From a virus, in the IMG/VR virus record IMGVR_UViG_3300044707_000156, positions 1 to 35,831 of that record: a DNA stretch of 35,831 nt; one strand, 5' to 3'. A model generated the notes under the pieces. The model did not search any database, was not told the DNA's origin, and saw only the letters and a program-made list of their open reading frames with translations. The translations under genes were made by a program, and so were the position numbers. Position 1 is the first letter of the stretch. Every line of letters begins with the position of its first letter. Of this stretch, positions 35,195 to 35,831 are shown one piece after another.

Positions 35195-35831
35195 TTAGAA
35201 TGGCTTATCTGAATCAGTCTCAAACCAAGACGAGACTGGCATTCTCACTGGTTTGTCTATTGTTGATTGATTGAATACTGGCTTGGGATTATCATCGTAA
35301 AAATTACTCATAGTTGGATTGTGCCTAAACTTAACCATACCTACTGCACCTTGCCTATGCTTCTCAAATAGATAGAATATTTCATTGGTATAGTCCTGCC
35401 CATTATCATCTTGCAGTTTGTAGTATGCAGGTCTCCATATGAACACTACACTATCTGCAGTCTGCTCAATCTCTCCCGACTCTCGTAAGTCTGCAAGGAT
35501 TGGCATCTTGGTACTTCTCTTCTCTACCTCCCTTGATAGTTGGGATAGCAGGATTATAGGTATGCCCAAGTCCAGTTGGCATCTCTTGAGCAGTTTAATC
35601 ATAGTGGATACCTCCTGCTCCCGATTGCCTTTGTTCATCCCTTCCAATTGGAGCAGTTGAAGATAGTCAATAACTGCCCACTTGCACCTACCACTCTTGT
35701 GTGCCTTCTTGATTACTCGTATTGCCTCGTGCAATCCACAAGATGGCTTATGGTACACAAGCAGTTTCTTCTGCTCAATTGTGCCTATGCTCTGCTCCAT
35801 CTTAATCCTCTCATCTTCCGTTAGCAGTCTC
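35195..35831 (-). CDS. dnaB: DnaB-type replicative helicase, C-terminal part (joins the part at 1-1016)
   Basis: C-terminal ATPase core of the helicase that begins at 1016 and crosses the circle join. Visible motifs: AVIDYLQLLQLEG (Walker B region), LDLGIPIILLSQLSREVEKR with the sensor/H3 Gln and following Arg-rich DNA-binding loop, and a C-terminal part with LRESGEIEQTADSVVFIWRP including the E..Q...D.V..I..P pattern conserved in DnaB. The tail after YDDNPKP is Ser/Thr-rich. Bases 35586-35831 repeat 1-246, with one change (Ala versus Ser at residue 300). Confidence 0.93.
   Translation of the reverse strand, partial: RLLTEDERIKMEQSIGTIEQKKLLVYHKPSCGLHEAIRVIKKAHKSGRCKWAVIDYLQLLQLEGMNKGNREQEVSTMIKLLKRCQLDLGIPIILLSQLSREVEKRSTKMPILADLRESGEIEQTADSVVFIWRPAYYKLQDDNGQDYTNEIFYLFEKHRQGAVGMVKFRHNPTMSNFYDDNPKPVFNQSTIDKPVRMPVSSWFETDSDKPF
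35586..35831. repeat. Terminal direct repeat, right copy
   Basis: Matches bases 1-246 except at 35704 (c here, a at 119). See the left copy for interpretation. Confidence 0.9.

Noticed and set aside
1-35831. CRISPR arrays, tRNAs, insertion sequences, integrase or lysogeny repressor
   Set aside because: No regularly spaced repeats, tRNA folds, transposase or integrase motifs were seen in any frame; absence of an integrase is by inspection only.

Overview
The window appears to be one complete circular (or circularly permuted) genome of a tailed phage that infects a Bacteroidota host. The first 246 bases recur as the last 246 (one mismatch), so the unit is about 35,585 bp and the replicative helicase gene runs across the join. 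A Bacteroidota host is inferred from repeated promoters of the TTG - 19/20 nt - TAnnTTTG type, AT-rich leaders with no Shine-Dalgarno signal, and structural proteins that look like those of Bacteroidota phages. No integrase, repressor, tRNA, CRISPR array or insertion sequence was seen, so a virulent lifestyle is the simplest reading. Every gene I can support lies on the minus strand, so genes are transcribed from high to low coordinates.

Layout in the direction of transcription: (1) 35.1-32.8 kb: small early or accessory genes, including a zinc-finger protein, a small DNA-binding-like protein with its own palindromic promoter, and a HAD-type phosphatase. (2) 32.8-31.1 kb: small and large terminase. 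(3) 31.1-22.2 kb: tail module, with small proteins, a chaperone pair with a probable -1 frameshift, a 1027-residue tape measure and large distal tail proteins. (4) 22.2-20.0 kb: a glycosyltransferase / methyltransferase / glycosyltransferase cassette. (5) 19.9-10.5 kb: head module, with portal, minor head protein, scaffold, major capsid protein with a candidate frameshifted C-terminal extension, and head-tail connectors, interrupted by two islands of short genes with their own promoters and terminators. (6) 10.5-6.9 kb: fibre-like protein, GH24 lysozyme, small membrane proteins, a PAS-HisKA protein without a kinase ATPase domain, and a two-anchor membrane protein. (7) 6.8-4.9 kb: more short gene cassettes. 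(8) 5.6-1.0 kb and on across the join: recombination and replication, with an SSB-like protein, a DUF1351-like protein, a PD-(D/E)XK exonuclease, a VRR-NUC nuclease, a replisome-organiser-like protein and a DnaB-type helicase. No DNA polymerase was seen, so the host replisome is presumably used.

Most structural and replication genes are translationally coupled by 4-base ATGA/GTGA or TAATG overlaps. The short accessory genes instead use a repeated promoter-leader module. Points most worth a second look: a slippery heptamer plus perfect 10-bp stem at the end of the major capsid gene; a structured pseudoknot-like leader at 2.43-2.54 kb; the orphan PAS-HisKA protein; the apparent complete absence of GATC; and the repeated promoter/leader module that suggests one regulon spread around the genome.
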